DNA from: Dryocosmus kuriphilus
Lineage: Eukaryota; Arthropoda; Insecta; Hymenoptera; Cynipidae
Length of the DNA: 64,000 nt
Direction of reading: 5' to 3'
NCBI GenBank assembly: GCA_038277395.1
Contig: CM076190.1
Location: 191,396,001 to 191,460,000 of the forward strand
Shown here one piece after another: positions 44,497 through 55,093 of this stretch. A model generated the notes under the pieces. The model worked only from the letters and a program-made list of their open reading frames with translations. It was not told the DNA's origin and made no database searches. A program made the position numbers and the translations under genes. The number at the start of each line of letters is the position of its first letter. The stretch's first letter is position 1.

Positions 44497-45288
44497 TCAC
44501 GATTTTAGTAATATATTTGTTGCATAGTAGTACCCATTGCCAGCGTGCAGCCGCCTGTTGATTTCCCTTTTAATGTTATTGTCGCTAGTTATAATAGTCC
44601 CGATGTAAAAATCATTAACTCTTTCAAATTTCATATTTCCGGCCATTAGATCCCCCTCTTCGTTGCTTTGTTCTGATATGACGACGATCAAATATTTTGT
44701 CTTCGATTCGCTAACTGCTAAACATATTTCCTTGGCTTTTGTGATCAATATTTCTGCATTTTTAGCTACCTTTTTTTTATCCTCTCCGAGTAAGTCGAGA
44801 TCATCCGCATATCCCAGAGTTTGTATTATCCCATTGAGGGTAGACAGGACAGATTCGTTTGTACTGCCTGACCACATATTCTAAAACTAAGTTGAAAAGG
44901 ATGCACGAAGCGCATCGCACTGTTCCAAGCCATCGCATATCAAAAATTCTTCAGATAAACTTCCGTTTACGCGTATTCTACATCTACTGCCACTTAAACA
45001 AACTTCAAAAAGTCTAACCAATTTCCTTGGTACACTAACGAACTCCAGAATCCAACACAGTCGTGCGCGTATAATAGAGTCGTAACCTTTTTTGTAGTCG
45101 ATAAATAGCTGATGTATTGCTTCATTAAATTTCCATTTTATTTCTAACAGTTGTCTAATTGTAAACATTTGATCGCTTGCAGACCAATTTCGGTGGAATC
45201 CACACTGGCAATCTCCAATGTTTTCCTCTGCAAAAGGGGTTAGTCTACTTAAGACTACGCTGGATAGGATCTTAGAGCACGAAGGCAC
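44497..45288 (-). pseudogene. LINE reverse transcriptase domain
   Basis: The frame 45288-44887 carries SDQMFTIRQLLEIKWKFNE, LFIDYKKGYDSI (first catalytic Asp region) and GLEQCDALRASFST, where the usual GxxQGDxLSPxLF has Cys for Gly. After a frame change, 44877-44497 carries TLGYADDLDLLGED with the catalytic Ala-Asp-Asp intact, then AVSESKTKYLIV and YIGTIITSDN. The product would copy LINE RNA at the target; frameshifts prevent this now. Confidence 0.85.
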
Positions 45289-45404
45289 AAGTATAGTTTC
45301 CCGATAATTGGTACAGTTCGTTTTATAGCCTTTTTTAAAAATGGGTACAATAATAGAGGTGTTCCATTCATCCGGTATGCGTTCCGTTCTCCAGATTGCG
45401 CGTA

Positions 45405-46115
45405 TTAATTTTGAAATTTGCTTTGTGATTCAAGGGTCCCCATTTTTATCAGTTCTGATAGTAGTTCGCCAATGCCCGCGACTTTGTTATTTTTCAACTT
45501 CCTTATGGCCATTTCTATTCCTTTATCAGTAGGCTCATCAATTAGTAGATCAGCAGTGTGGATTTCACCGAGATTAACTCCAACGTGGGCTTCGCTTACG
45601 TTCAATAGCCTACAGAAATAGTTTTTCCATAAATTTAGTCTCTCTGTCTCATCAGCTACTGGAATGCCATTTTCATCCCTCTTTACTTCAGTTTTTCTTC
45701 TAAAACCTTTCCTTATAAGAATGATTCCCCTGTACAACTCACGCGGGTTAGTTTGTTTATTATGCGTGTCTATTGCTCGCATCTCATTCTTTTCACAAGC
45801 CCTTTTATTCGTTCTGTAATACCTATTCGTACCTTTACTTATCTCGAGATTCTTCTGATATGTTTGATCGCACTTACTTCGTAAACTAATTTTCTTGGCC
45901 TTTGTTTTCTTTTAAAGCCATAGTTTGCACTCTTCGTTGAACCACGGTTTGCTCTCGGTTATTGTCTTTAAACGTACAGTACTTTTCGGGGCTGTCTTTA
46001 TCGCCTCCTTCATATTGCCCCACACGGTTTCCGGGCCCTCCTCACAATTATCGCTATCCCCCCTCTGTTTTTGAAGAGCATCGAAACTATTAGAAATCTT
46101 TATATTATTATTCAA
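45405..46115 (-). pseudogene. LINE linker between endonuclease and RT
   Basis: Frames 46115-45912 (PWFNEECKLWL near its end) and 45782-45405 (ELYRGIILIRKGFR, ETERLNLWKNYFCRLLN, then AIRKLKNNKVAGIGELLSEL) match the conserved stretch just before RT in this LINE group. KNNKVAG corresponds to the usual K-N-N-K-A-P/A-G block. Confidence 0.8.
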
Positions 46116-46199
46116 CGCTTCTGTTGCTATTTTAATCTTATCTGTGTTTGAACGTACTACTGGCTCTGGGGGGCTAGTTCTCTTATTTATCGCTAGTCT

Positions 46200-46970
46200 A
46201 GATCATAGTTTCATTATCACGAGAAACTGTTCCAAATTTAAATACTCTCCCCTGTACGATATTACATCGAGAATGTTTATATGACGTCTTCTATCAATTA
46301 AAACGTGATCAATCTGATTACGAGTGATAAAATCTGGTGATGTTCATGTGACCTTATGTATATTTTTTTGCTTGAAATATGTGCTATTGACAACGAGGTT
46401 CTTTCTAGCTGCAAAGTTTATTTATTTAGTCCCATTATCATTCATGACGTCATGAAAGCCTTCTGGCCCTATTGTAGGCCTATACATCGGTTCTTTTCTA
46501 ATTTCCGCGTTGAAGTCTCTCAATAATATTTTTGCGTTAAATTTCGAGAACTTGTCAAAGACTTGTTCGACTGTTTGGTAAAAAGATCTTTATTACCTTT
46601 GTCTTTGTCCTCGCTAGGGCAGTGAATATTAGTTAGCACCTGCTTTGAAAAAATTACCCTTTAGAACAATATATGATAACCGGTCATTAATGAACTGCAT
46701 ATCGATAACCGCTTGCGAAATTCGTTTTGTTAATAAGAAACCCGGTCCCCAGTTTGTGCCCTTTAGCTGCCCCATAGTGAAGAGTGTAGTTATCCTTAGA
46801 GATTGATATGTAGTCGCCCGGCCAGCAGGTTTCTTGAAGTGCTATTATATCCATATCGTATCCCTTTGCTACCTCAATGAGTTCGATAAATCCGCCAGTA
46901 TTTAGAAAAGGCGCGCTCGGAGTTCCCGACTAAGGATATTTTATTGTAGTTCCTTGTTTCTGGAAGCTAG
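46200..46970 (-). pseudogene. LINE APE-type endonuclease
   Basis: On the minus strand one reads, with frame breaks, LQETCWPGDYISI and TLHYGAAKGHKLGTGF (~46850-46745), then FNAEIRKEPMY with FHDVMNDNG (~46525-46430), NQIDHVLIDRRRH (~46325-46285) and the RG-x-D-x-D type end, degraded (YRGEYLNLEQFLV; the catalytic Asp-His pair is lost). It nicks target DNA in a working element. Confidence 0.75.
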
Positions 46971-46999
46971 CCATGATACTTTTAAGAAAATGCACACGT

Positions 47000-47520
47000 T
47001 GGAGATCCTGTACAGTTTGCAGTTGAGTCCACCGTCCCAGGAGTGATAATCCCCATACTTCCCTATGTCTAAGTATGGGAGCTTTCCGACTTTGACGAGG
47101 ACCGTGTCAACTTGTCGTCAGACGCATTAAGGTTTCTGCCTCGCATCCTAACGTACACCTGCAAGGTAGTGCGCCACACTGGCATCAATACCACGTTAAC
47201 CCTACAGGCGAATTATTCCACACATCCCCTTCGTTCAGTGTCAATGCTGTGGTGTCGAATGGAGCAACAGGCTTTTGCCCTCACAAGATTTTTAGTTTTG
47301 GTCCGGGTAGTGTTTCTAGGTAGATACACGCTGCGCCTTGGCTTGATAAAACCCACGCATTGCGTTTGGACGCGAAAGGGTGACTCCCGCCAAATCATGG
47401 CCATCGTGTACCTATTTTTTACAAGTCCCAGAAACAGTTCAACCTCAGGGGCCAATCCTCTATCCGCAACATGAGGACAGGGTGCGTAGTGGTGACAGAA
47501 ACGCACCGAGCAGGTTTATG
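47000..47520 (-). other. Possible LINE 5' region with a 97-residue frame
   Basis: GC-richer than its surroundings. The minus frame 47506-47213 includes PCPHVADRGLAPEVELFLGL and CVGFIKPRRSVYLPRN; I do not recognise the protein. Because it lies just 5' of the LINE endonuclease and has similar base composition, it is probably the LINE leader. Confidence 0.35.
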
Positions 47521-47559
47521 TACTTAAATATTAACTTTAACTAGCGATTATCATTTTAG

Positions 47560-47870
47560 CCATCAAAATCGGTTTTTACAAAGTCAAAAAGTCCATTTTC
47601 CGGGTAAACTATTCTAAGCACGAAAAAATTTTAATTCTATTATTCTAATTCTATTTCCTTGTCAATCTGTGCAACACACAAAGAAATACTAAGAAGTAAA
47701 ATTATTTACCTGAAGAATACGTACACTTATGCTTTTGAGCATTATCTTTTTATAAGACTCATCGTTTTACTTTTAAGAATCGAAAAGCTGCATTTTGTGG
47801 AAACTTACAAAATTTAGAAAATCACAAAAAAGCTTTACTAATCGGGAATGGATTTAAAAAACAAAAATAA
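47560..47870. repeat. Degenerate ~130-bp repeats
   Basis: Shares CTAAGxAxxAAAATT, ATTTACCTGAA and ACTTACxxAATTTAGAAAA-like phrases with 41100-41530. Confidence 0.4.
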
Positions 47871-47874
47871 TTAT

Positions 47875-48180
47875 GGGGCGCGAAGCGCGATTGTCGCGAT
47901 GAGACTTTATTCGATAGAACCTTAAGCAAAATAATCCTTTTCTAATCTTTAACAAAATACAAATTTAATAATTTCATTAAAACTAGGTGTTTTGAATGTT
48001 TAAGACCCATGTAATGAAAAGGGAGCACGAAGTGCGAGGACCGAAAACTTCCGAGCGCGAAGCGCGAGGTTCAAACATATCACACTGCAAAGCGCGACGA
48101 ACACCAGATTGCGCGGCCTAGGCGCGCTCAATCTTGCGAACGAAGCTAGCCAAGAGAGAAGCACGTGATGAGAATATGCA
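47875..48180. repeat. GCGCGAAGCGCGA-type repeat block
   Basis: Short palindromic repeats around GAGCGCGAAGCGCGAGG, GCACGAAGTGCGAGG and AAAGCGCGACGAA, spaced 20-45 bp, in otherwise AT-rich DNA. The 71-residue minus frame over it is repeat-driven. Confidence 0.65.
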
Positions 48181-48189
48181 AAGAATCTG

Positions 48190-49040
48190 AACAGATTTTT
48201 TAATGAAAAATTCAACTATTTTTGTTTCTAAATTAGCTTTTTTCAATTAATTAACTGTTCCATTTTTGTTAAGAATTCATCCATTTTAGTTAAAAATTTG
48301 ACTACTTCTTGCAAATGAAAGGATTTTGTTAATAATTAATTTCTGGCTCTAATTTCAGCTGTCTTGCTGAAAAGTAATTCTTTTGATGACAATTTATCAT
48401 TCTTGAGCCGGAACGTATCTTCTAGAAAATTTTTTCAAGATTGATAATTCAACTATTCTTGGTTAAAAAGCAATATTTCTTGTTTCATGTCAGTTATGAA
48501 TTTTCGCATGAAAATTCAATCTTTTACATGATAATTCGACAATTTTGTTAAAAATTGTCCCTGTTTTATTTAAAACTTATAATATTCCATTAAAACTTTA
48601 TTTCCTTTGTGGAAAGTATAACTATTTTTTTATCAGAAATTCTTTTTTTTTCTAAAAAGTTCAACTGTTTCGAAATTAGAAACACGAATATTTCATCTAA
48701 TGCCATTCGAGGCAATGTTTGGGAGTTTTCAACAGAAATCAAGATCTTTCAACCAAAATCATCATGTAATATGACTGAAAGAGACATCTTACGGAAACTG
48801 AGCGTTAAAATGAACATTTTTGAAGTTAGATTGTTAGAAGAGAGATTCGGGATTCCTTAACATAAACGCAAAGTACTGAAACATGTAAGCTTTTCTAAAG
48901 GGAATCATGATTTTCATTCAAAATGTTGAATTGAAACGACAATTCCCTAACAAAACGTCAAATGGCTTAAACTTACAAGTACGAAAGTACAATTGTGTTC
49001 GTTAAAAAAATTCATCAATAAAATATCCCTATTTTCCTAT
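48190..49040. other. AT-rich intron-like DNA
   Basis: The same TTGAAAATTCAA texture as before, leading into the conserved upstream flank of microexon 5 (AATTCCCTAACAAAACGTC, then AATGGCTTAAACTTACAAGT). Confidence 0.45.
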
Positions 49041-49046
49041 TTTCAG

Positions 49047-49079
49047 AACCACTACCGCCGCAACCAAGGATACCTTCAA
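49047..49079 (+). CDS. Candidate microexon 5 (33 nt)
   Basis: Acceptor TTTTCCTATTTTCAG, donor GTAATT. In the shared phase it encodes PLPPQPRIPS. It is closest to microexon 3. It is the last one before the terminal exon; between them lie intron-like DNA and the BEL element. Confidence 0.5.
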
Positions 49080-49684
49080 GTAATTAAAAAATTATTTAAA
49101 TTACAATATAAAATAAACAGTAATTAGTTAATAAAATACACACATATATATATATAGGATTTAAAATTTTGATGACGGCAATGAGGGACAATAGTAATAT
49201 GAATAAATTAATGAAACCCCATAAAAAACGTATTTTTGGTTGGAAAGATTTGTTTCCACTTTAAGTCAACTTTCACATTTTAGTCTGAGAATTCATCATA
49301 TTTATTTGAAAATTTTTTTAATTAAAAATGCGCTTTTTTGTTGGAAAAACTAATTTTCGTAGAACAAAAATACCAATATGGCCTACAGTGCTCTGGAAAT
49401 GTCTTTTCATGTACTTCGAAATATTCTTTTTGGTTGGAGTTTTAACTATTTTTCCTTGAAAATCATGGATTTTGTTATGAATTAATCCCTTGTTGAAAAG
49501 TCGCATTTTTTCGCTCAAAGCTGAACTACTGCTCGTTCAAAGATAATCTTTTATTTATTCAAAATTTAGCTGTTTCACTTATTGTTGAGAACTCATTTTT
49601 TTGGTTTGGAATCTCAAATATTTTTTTTTCGGAACTCACCGGTTTTGTTAAGGATTAATCATTCTTAAAAAATTATTTTTTTTT

Positions 49685-50325
49685 GGATTTGACGACAGTC
49701 TTCCAGAATCCACCGAAATGTGAAGCTGATGGGGGTAAAAAGAGCCAAGTGTTTTGGTCCATGGCCACAGTATCGGCGATGTCTTGCGAGATACGCGACG
49801 CCCCCGCGAAGAGAGGCCTCAATTCAGCATCGACCTCGACGAAATTTGTGCCCTGGTCAATGTTCAGAACAAATGCCCCGTCGTTAGCTGAAGCGTCGAT
49901 AGACAGTTAGAAAAGGCGAAGATGTATAATCGGAAACTACATCTAAATGAACAGTGCGAGCAGACGTGCAAACAAAAACCGCAATGTAGCCTCTACACGA
50001 TTTTTGGTCACACCCGGTAGCTGCCCGAATGCTTATTAGACCTGCAATATCCAAACAACTGTGAAGAAAGGCTCGAGCGCGCTTCACGCGATTAGTAGGG
50101 ATATTTCCCATGAGCTGTGCGGTTATGGCAAATCGATGACGAATATACACTACACAACGCAATATGCGAGACTTTACAAACTGGCGACCTCGCAGAATCC
50201 AAAATTGACGTCTCGTCTCGGTGGCTAGAGTGAGCTGGGTACCACCATGAAATGTACTGCGATGGCAACTGTTGATGACCAGCTCTGTGAACGGAGACAT
50301 CTATTAGCGGGTCAAATTTTGGCAA
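49685..50325 (-). pseudogene. BEL/Pao integrase, truncated
   Basis: The frame 50300-49884 reads LVINSCHRSTFHGGTQLTLA (zinc-finger His region), FWILRGRQFVK, CVVYIRHR, AQLMGNIPTNRV, CRGYIAVFVCTSARTVHLDV (first Asp block) and VSDYTSSPFLTVYRRF. After a shift, IDQGTNFVEVDAELRPLF supplies the second Asp, and ASHFGGFWKTVVKS ends the copy; in this last block the usual Glu after FGGxW is Lys. Confidence 0.8.
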
Positions 50326-50671
50326 ATTCGCCTTTTTTTATCCATTGTATTGGAAACAGTAGAGGATAAGTGAATGTGCTGTATGCTTCGAACCCAATAC
50401 AGACGAACGTGGTTGATCTCGGCTGGAGTGAGAATTCAAGGATGCGCGTAAGGGGATGAGCGATTGATGATTCTCTGTTCTTTCACATTATTGATGTATC
50501 GAGGGCAACAGGCTGGAACTCTAGTTAATTTTTCCAGCGAAAATGCATAATGAGCGAAACGTTTCCACATATTGAGCCCTACAGCTGTCATCTGATGGAT
50601 GTTAACACGTCGTTCCAGATCGGTATCGACTTGAAGTTTGGGATCATAGGTAGACTAAGCAAGATCGGTGT

Positions 50672-51000
50672 CTAGAATTCAATTTGGACCAAGCCACCAA
50701 GGCGAATAAACATCGAGCTGCTTGTCCGAGAGGCCTGGAGTAGCGTAGACCGCAGGATCTTCAATCCTAGATATGTGATGCCAATGAGCATCAAGAAGAG
50801 ATGTTTAAATATATGATACACGGTTAGCCACAAACGTATACAACTAAAAGGAGGACTCCTTAAACATGCGCAGACGCTCGTGCTATCAGTCCAGAGATGC
50901 ACCCTCACATTCTCTAAGGAGAGAGTCTTCTGGATGTGAAGGATAAGACGGGCGAGAAGTTGTGCCCCACAGAGCTCCAACTTTATAATAGGTTAATGTT
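50672..51000 (-). pseudogene. BEL/Pao RNase H
   Basis: Residues ELCGAQLLARLILHIQKTLS and HLWTDSTSVCACLRSPP match the Glu block and the WTDS Asp block of BEL RNase H. Confidence 0.75.
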
Positions 51001-51580
51001 TGGTGGGAGTGACTTTCGATTTAGGACAAAGAAGAGATCAACGGACTACACCTTGAGGTGAGGCGCTTCTTAGATAAAGAGCAGCTGCATACGCTGCCTT
51101 AGAAGCGTCCGCGAAGACGTGAATTTCGACCAGTCGAAGACCATTAGAATGGCCTAAACAACGAAGGTTCCTGATACCATACATCTGTAGAAGGTTTTCA
51201 AAGAGACGAACCCATTGTTGGAATATTTCCTCTCTAAGCGCATCGTCCCATTCAAACTTGATGAGCGAGACATTCTGCCTGAGAATTTTGCAGACTATGA
51301 TGACTGGTAATATTAATCCAATAGAGGGTCAAACAGTTCTGATATGTCCCATAAAAATCTCCTTTTAGTACAGGGCGCCGTCTTTGTAACGACATTTGTC
51401 TGAAATAGCAATTCACTTTTAGCTGGCTACCATGTCAATTCTAGTGTACGAGACTCACCTCGATCATGCCATGAACAGGACTGATATTTCGCTTTCCAAT
51501 CTCAGTGACTGATTTCACGAGTGCAATATCGTTGAATGGCCACTTGTGTAGGAGTATTCTACCCGATTGCAACAGATTGA
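51000..51580 (-). pseudogene. BEL/Pao RT-RNase H connection, broken frames
   Basis: Short minus-strand pieces such as NVSLIKFEWDDALR near 51275-51235 and VFADASKAAYAAALYLR near 51125-51075 (containing the first RNase H Asp block FADAS) fit the BEL polyprotein between RT and RNase H. There are many stops. Confidence 0.55.
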
Positions 51581-51584
51581 TAAG

Positions 51585-52106
51585 TTACTGCTGCAATGTT
51601 AAGGTCGATTCCAGATCGTCAGCACCTCGAAAATCATCATCAATATATATATAAAGGGGGAAGATAAAGACAGGTAGGGTCCGCCGATGTCCCTCGTCCG
51701 TGACAAGTTGCCGGATGGTGCGTAACGCCATGTAGGGCCACGAGAATTGCCCAAATGCAGCGGTGGTCAGCCGACACTTCCGGATTGGTTCATTTGTGGG
51801 GGCGAATCTCCACAATATTCTTTGGCATTCTCGATCATCAGGATGAATCTTGATTTGAAGAAACATCTTCGCAATGTCAGCTGAAAAGACTACTGCAAAC
51901 ACTCGTCATCGAAGTAAGGTGTCCGAGAAATCTGGATGCAATTTTGGCCCAGTGTGTTGGTAGTCGTTAAGAGAACAGCCCGTCGAAGTTCGATGAGAGG
52001 CATTAAAAACTACTCTGAGTTTTGCGGTAGTACTTGTTTCTTCTAAAACACCGTCATTAGGTAGACATACGCGGGATATATTTGGATTCAATGTTAAATC
52101 TGCCAA
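51585..52106 (-). pseudogene. BEL/Pao reverse transcriptase
   Basis: The frame 52106-51906 carries TTAKLRVVFNASHRTSTGCS and LNDYQHTGPKLHPDFSDTLL, and 51902-51585 carries VVFSADIAKMFLQIKIHPDD (first catalytic Asp), TTAAFGQFSWPYMALRTI and LYIYIDDDFRGADDL with the YIDD catalytic box intact. The residues and spacing are typical of BEL/Pao. Confidence 0.85.
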
Positions 52107-52116
52107 CTCCTGTGCT

Positions 52117-52654
52117 CTAAAGGGATATGATCAGATAGATACCTACTGTAGACTGTACAAAGATACGCTTTCTTGAATAGTCGACTTTCAAGCTTGAGAA
52201 AGAGTAACTCAGCTTCAGCTCTGGAGACTCCAATCTCGCTGATAGGTCAATTGCTTGGTTGGAGAATAATCTAACGTCCGTCAGAGTCATGAAGACGTGT
52301 CGTCTTATACTTTTGTTCACAAAACAGCTCTGCCGCAATCAGTAATGCAGATGTATGTAGAGCTACATCTTCTTGCTCCCAGAAGCGTTGAAGTTGAATG
52401 GATAAGACGTCCTCGAGTGCACATGACATGCTGATAACTGGTTTGGATTGAACCGTTTGACCTTGATCCTCATCCATTATTACTGTACTCTTTGTGGTAA
52501 TTGGTCGTCCAGTAACAATGTAACCCATTATGGTGTCATGTGCAACCACTCTGTTGTCCGGCCGAGACATCCAGTCTGGTCGTATGATGAGTGCATAATA
52601 AAAGGTGGACAGCTGTGTTCGCACTAGGTTTCGGGTCAGCAAGATCGAGCCCAT
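52117..52654 (-). pseudogene. BEL/Pao protease-RT connection
   Basis: The frame 52654-52271 contains TIMGYIVTGRP (the usual LGWIVSG end of protease) and SIQLQRFWEQEDV (the FWExEEV block before RT). The protease active site itself, expected near 52.9 kb, is not clear. Confidence 0.7.
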
Positions 52655-53065
52655 CTAATTCGGACCGGGGTTGAGGGGCGGCTCGATCGGAAGGTGTCTA
52701 ATTGCTAGATTGAAACGAGAAGGCAATCGTTATAAGATGAGAAAATTGACTATACCCTTTGACACTCCAGTTTTAGAAGCTCCAACACTAGAGTTATGGA
52801 GTAATGCGAAACGGCGAGGTAGTCGAAGATGCTGTGTGAGGATTTCTGAAATAAAATTACCCCACGAGCATGGATCTATCATACAATGGGCCTGAGCATA
52901 GCGTCCATCTTTACTCTTAACAGCTACAATTGCTGTTGCGAGCAGGCTTGGCCCAAAGGCACAAGAAGTTACATTAGTATTTACTAATCGTCATGCCGAG
53001 TTTCTGTCGTTCCTTTGATTGCTGGGCGTGGAAGGTTCTGACGGAGAAGCTTGTTTGTATTCAGT

Positions 53066-53983
53066 TCATGATGATGATGCTGGGTCGTGAATAAATGTAT
53101 GTTCACGACCATGACAGGTACGATGCACATAATTAGAGCGACAGTCTCCAACTGGATGTGGACCAAAGCATTTCTCAAATATGCCCTTCGAACGCACAAA
53201 TTCCCGGCGCTGAGCAGGAGATGTAGATTTAAATCCTTCGCAGAATATTAAGAAGTGATTCTTCAGGCAGAGGCTGCAGCTAACGTAAGGTGAAGGTCTT
53301 CTATCAGATTTTCTTGGATTTTCAAATAAAAATTCGATTTGATATGTTTTGAAGAACACTTCGACGATGACGAGATCGTTGCGATCTGAGGACCAGCTGA
53401 AGGACCCGTGGACTTGAGGGCCTTGGTTCTGGTAATGAGAGAAGTCTTCAGTTGCTCAAACGTCTGTGGTTCCACTCCTCCTCCGATAGAAGCTTCAAAA
53501 TCCCGGCTAGAATGATGGTCAAGTCATTGAACTGTAATATAGGCCAAACAATCATCCCATTTTTCGACGGGACGTTTAAGCGCATCGATGGCTTTTGTTG
53601 CTCCATGCAGAAGCTTCTTCAGCTCATAGGCAGATTCCATGGATACAGGCCGTAGAGAGCATAAAGCGGCAATCTGAGAACTTACTAACAAGCGAGTGTT
53701 TTGATAAGTTTGTGTTAGCAAATCTCATGCACGGGTGAAGTTCTCAGCAGTGGTCGGAATATCGCCGAGGAAATGAGCAGGTTCTCCAGATAGACTTGTT
53801 TTCAAATAATGCAATCTTGCGACGTCCGTTTTTTGGATTTGTCACAACAATTGCATTAAATAAGTCACGGTAATTCGGCAAATTCAAATAATCTCCCGAA
53901 AATTTGGGGTGAAAGGAAGCCTTTCTAGAATTGAAGATTCTAAACAGAATACTGAGTAGGATTTCGTGCACTTTCCTTGCCAC
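53066..53983 (-). pseudogene. BEL/Pao gag
   Basis: Frames in order: FHPKFSGDYLNLPNYRDLFN (53895-53830), a central helical part (53721-53524), then CSLCLKNHFLIFCEGFKSTS and KCFGPHPVGDCRSNYVHRTC with GREHTFIH (53290-53090). The Cys/His spacing fits the two to three knuckles of BEL gag. Confidence 0.8.
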
Positions 53984-54119
53984 ACCCAGGTAGTAAATGC
54001 ACGGTCAATCTCGTGATGATGGCTTCTGAAAAAGTATATGGAAGTCATTCAAGAGACGGTTGCGTCAGCTCTGTTTTAGATTGAAGGGAAAAAATTTCCA
54101 AATTTGATTACAAAAGACA

Positions 54120-55093
54120 GTTTATATAGTTCACATAGTTCTGCAGTATAGTTGGGTGGATGGATGGGACCAGAGGAGTAACAAAAAATGCAGTTACCTC
54201 CACGTGGTCAGTTCTGGATCACTATAAAGTGAGCGAAATACTGCAAAAGTGAAATGAGAATATAAAATGCATAGTTCCGCATTAAAATTAATAGCATAAA
54301 ACAAAAGTTCTAAATGTGTTCGCCCAATCGTTCGTAAATAAACATTTTAGCTAATTTTTTCAATCCCTTTACTTTTTTTAAAGGCCCAATTTATAAATAA
54401 ATGAATCAGGAGTGTAATTTGGTAGCATTGTCGCACTAATTAACAATATAAAGGTCAGAATTACTGATTTTGAACCGATTTTCAAACTTCACGTTTTGTC
54501 ATTACTATTGGCTAAAAACGGAACCTTTAAGAGTTTTCACAGTGTAGAAGATATTTTCCAATCATTCTGAAATTTGGAGGGCTTACTCATGTTGGAAAGA
54601 CACAACTTTTTCCCTTTATTAAAATCCTCCACTCACAAAAAAAGATGTTTTAAGACAACTATAATGCTTATCTGCTCTTATTAAAAACAAATTCATGTAT
54701 GCTTTATATTTTTTAATTAGATTTGAGAAGTTGAAAGAGTATAAAACTCTATATATCTTATATAAAAGTTTCATTTTAGTCGATTCATTGAGTATATCAA
54801 ATATATAAGATGGAATAGGATTGCAATGTAAACCCTAGTCACAAAAAGTGTTAAGCATAAGTGAAATCGACTCTAAAATTGCATGCATAGTTTCCCGCTA
54901 GAAATGCTGATTCCCGCTACCACACCTCTGCTCACTTTCTGAATATAAAAATCTATTCACCTTTGTGAGAGAGATGGATATACCTTATGATAGTAAACTT
55001 TTTTGCATGCATTTCCGTAATTAATTGTTGTAATTCATACTAAGTGTATTATAAGTATTAAAATTCACCTATTTCTACTGCTTCTTTTTTCAG
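54120..55093 (+). other. Final intron upstream of the terminal exon
   Basis: AT-rich, no open frame, ending in a strong pyrimidine tract (CTACTGCTTCTTTTTTCAG). No further microexon-type island was found in it. Confidence 0.55.

Larger units (their letters stand above)
44002..47000 (-). mobile_element. RTE/CFDP2-like LINE, nearly full length
   Basis: Endonuclease (46.97-46.2 kb), linker (46.1-45.4 kb) and RT (45.3-44.5 kb) are in order on the minus strand, followed by a 3' region and a (TAA)n tail. It is related to the fragment at 5.7-7.0 kb. Frames are broken in at least four places. 47.0-47.5 kb may be its 5' region. Confidence 0.8.
49685..54110 (-). mobile_element. BEL/Pao retrotransposon, 3'-truncated
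   Basis: gag, protease, RT, RNase H and integrase follow one another on the minus strand from ~54.0 to 49.69 kb. The integrase is cut at its third catalytic block, where AT-rich intron DNA with a T run begins. No LTR is found at either end: 54.0-54.2 kb lacks a convincing LTR/PBS. Frames carry many stops and shifts. Confidence 0.85.
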
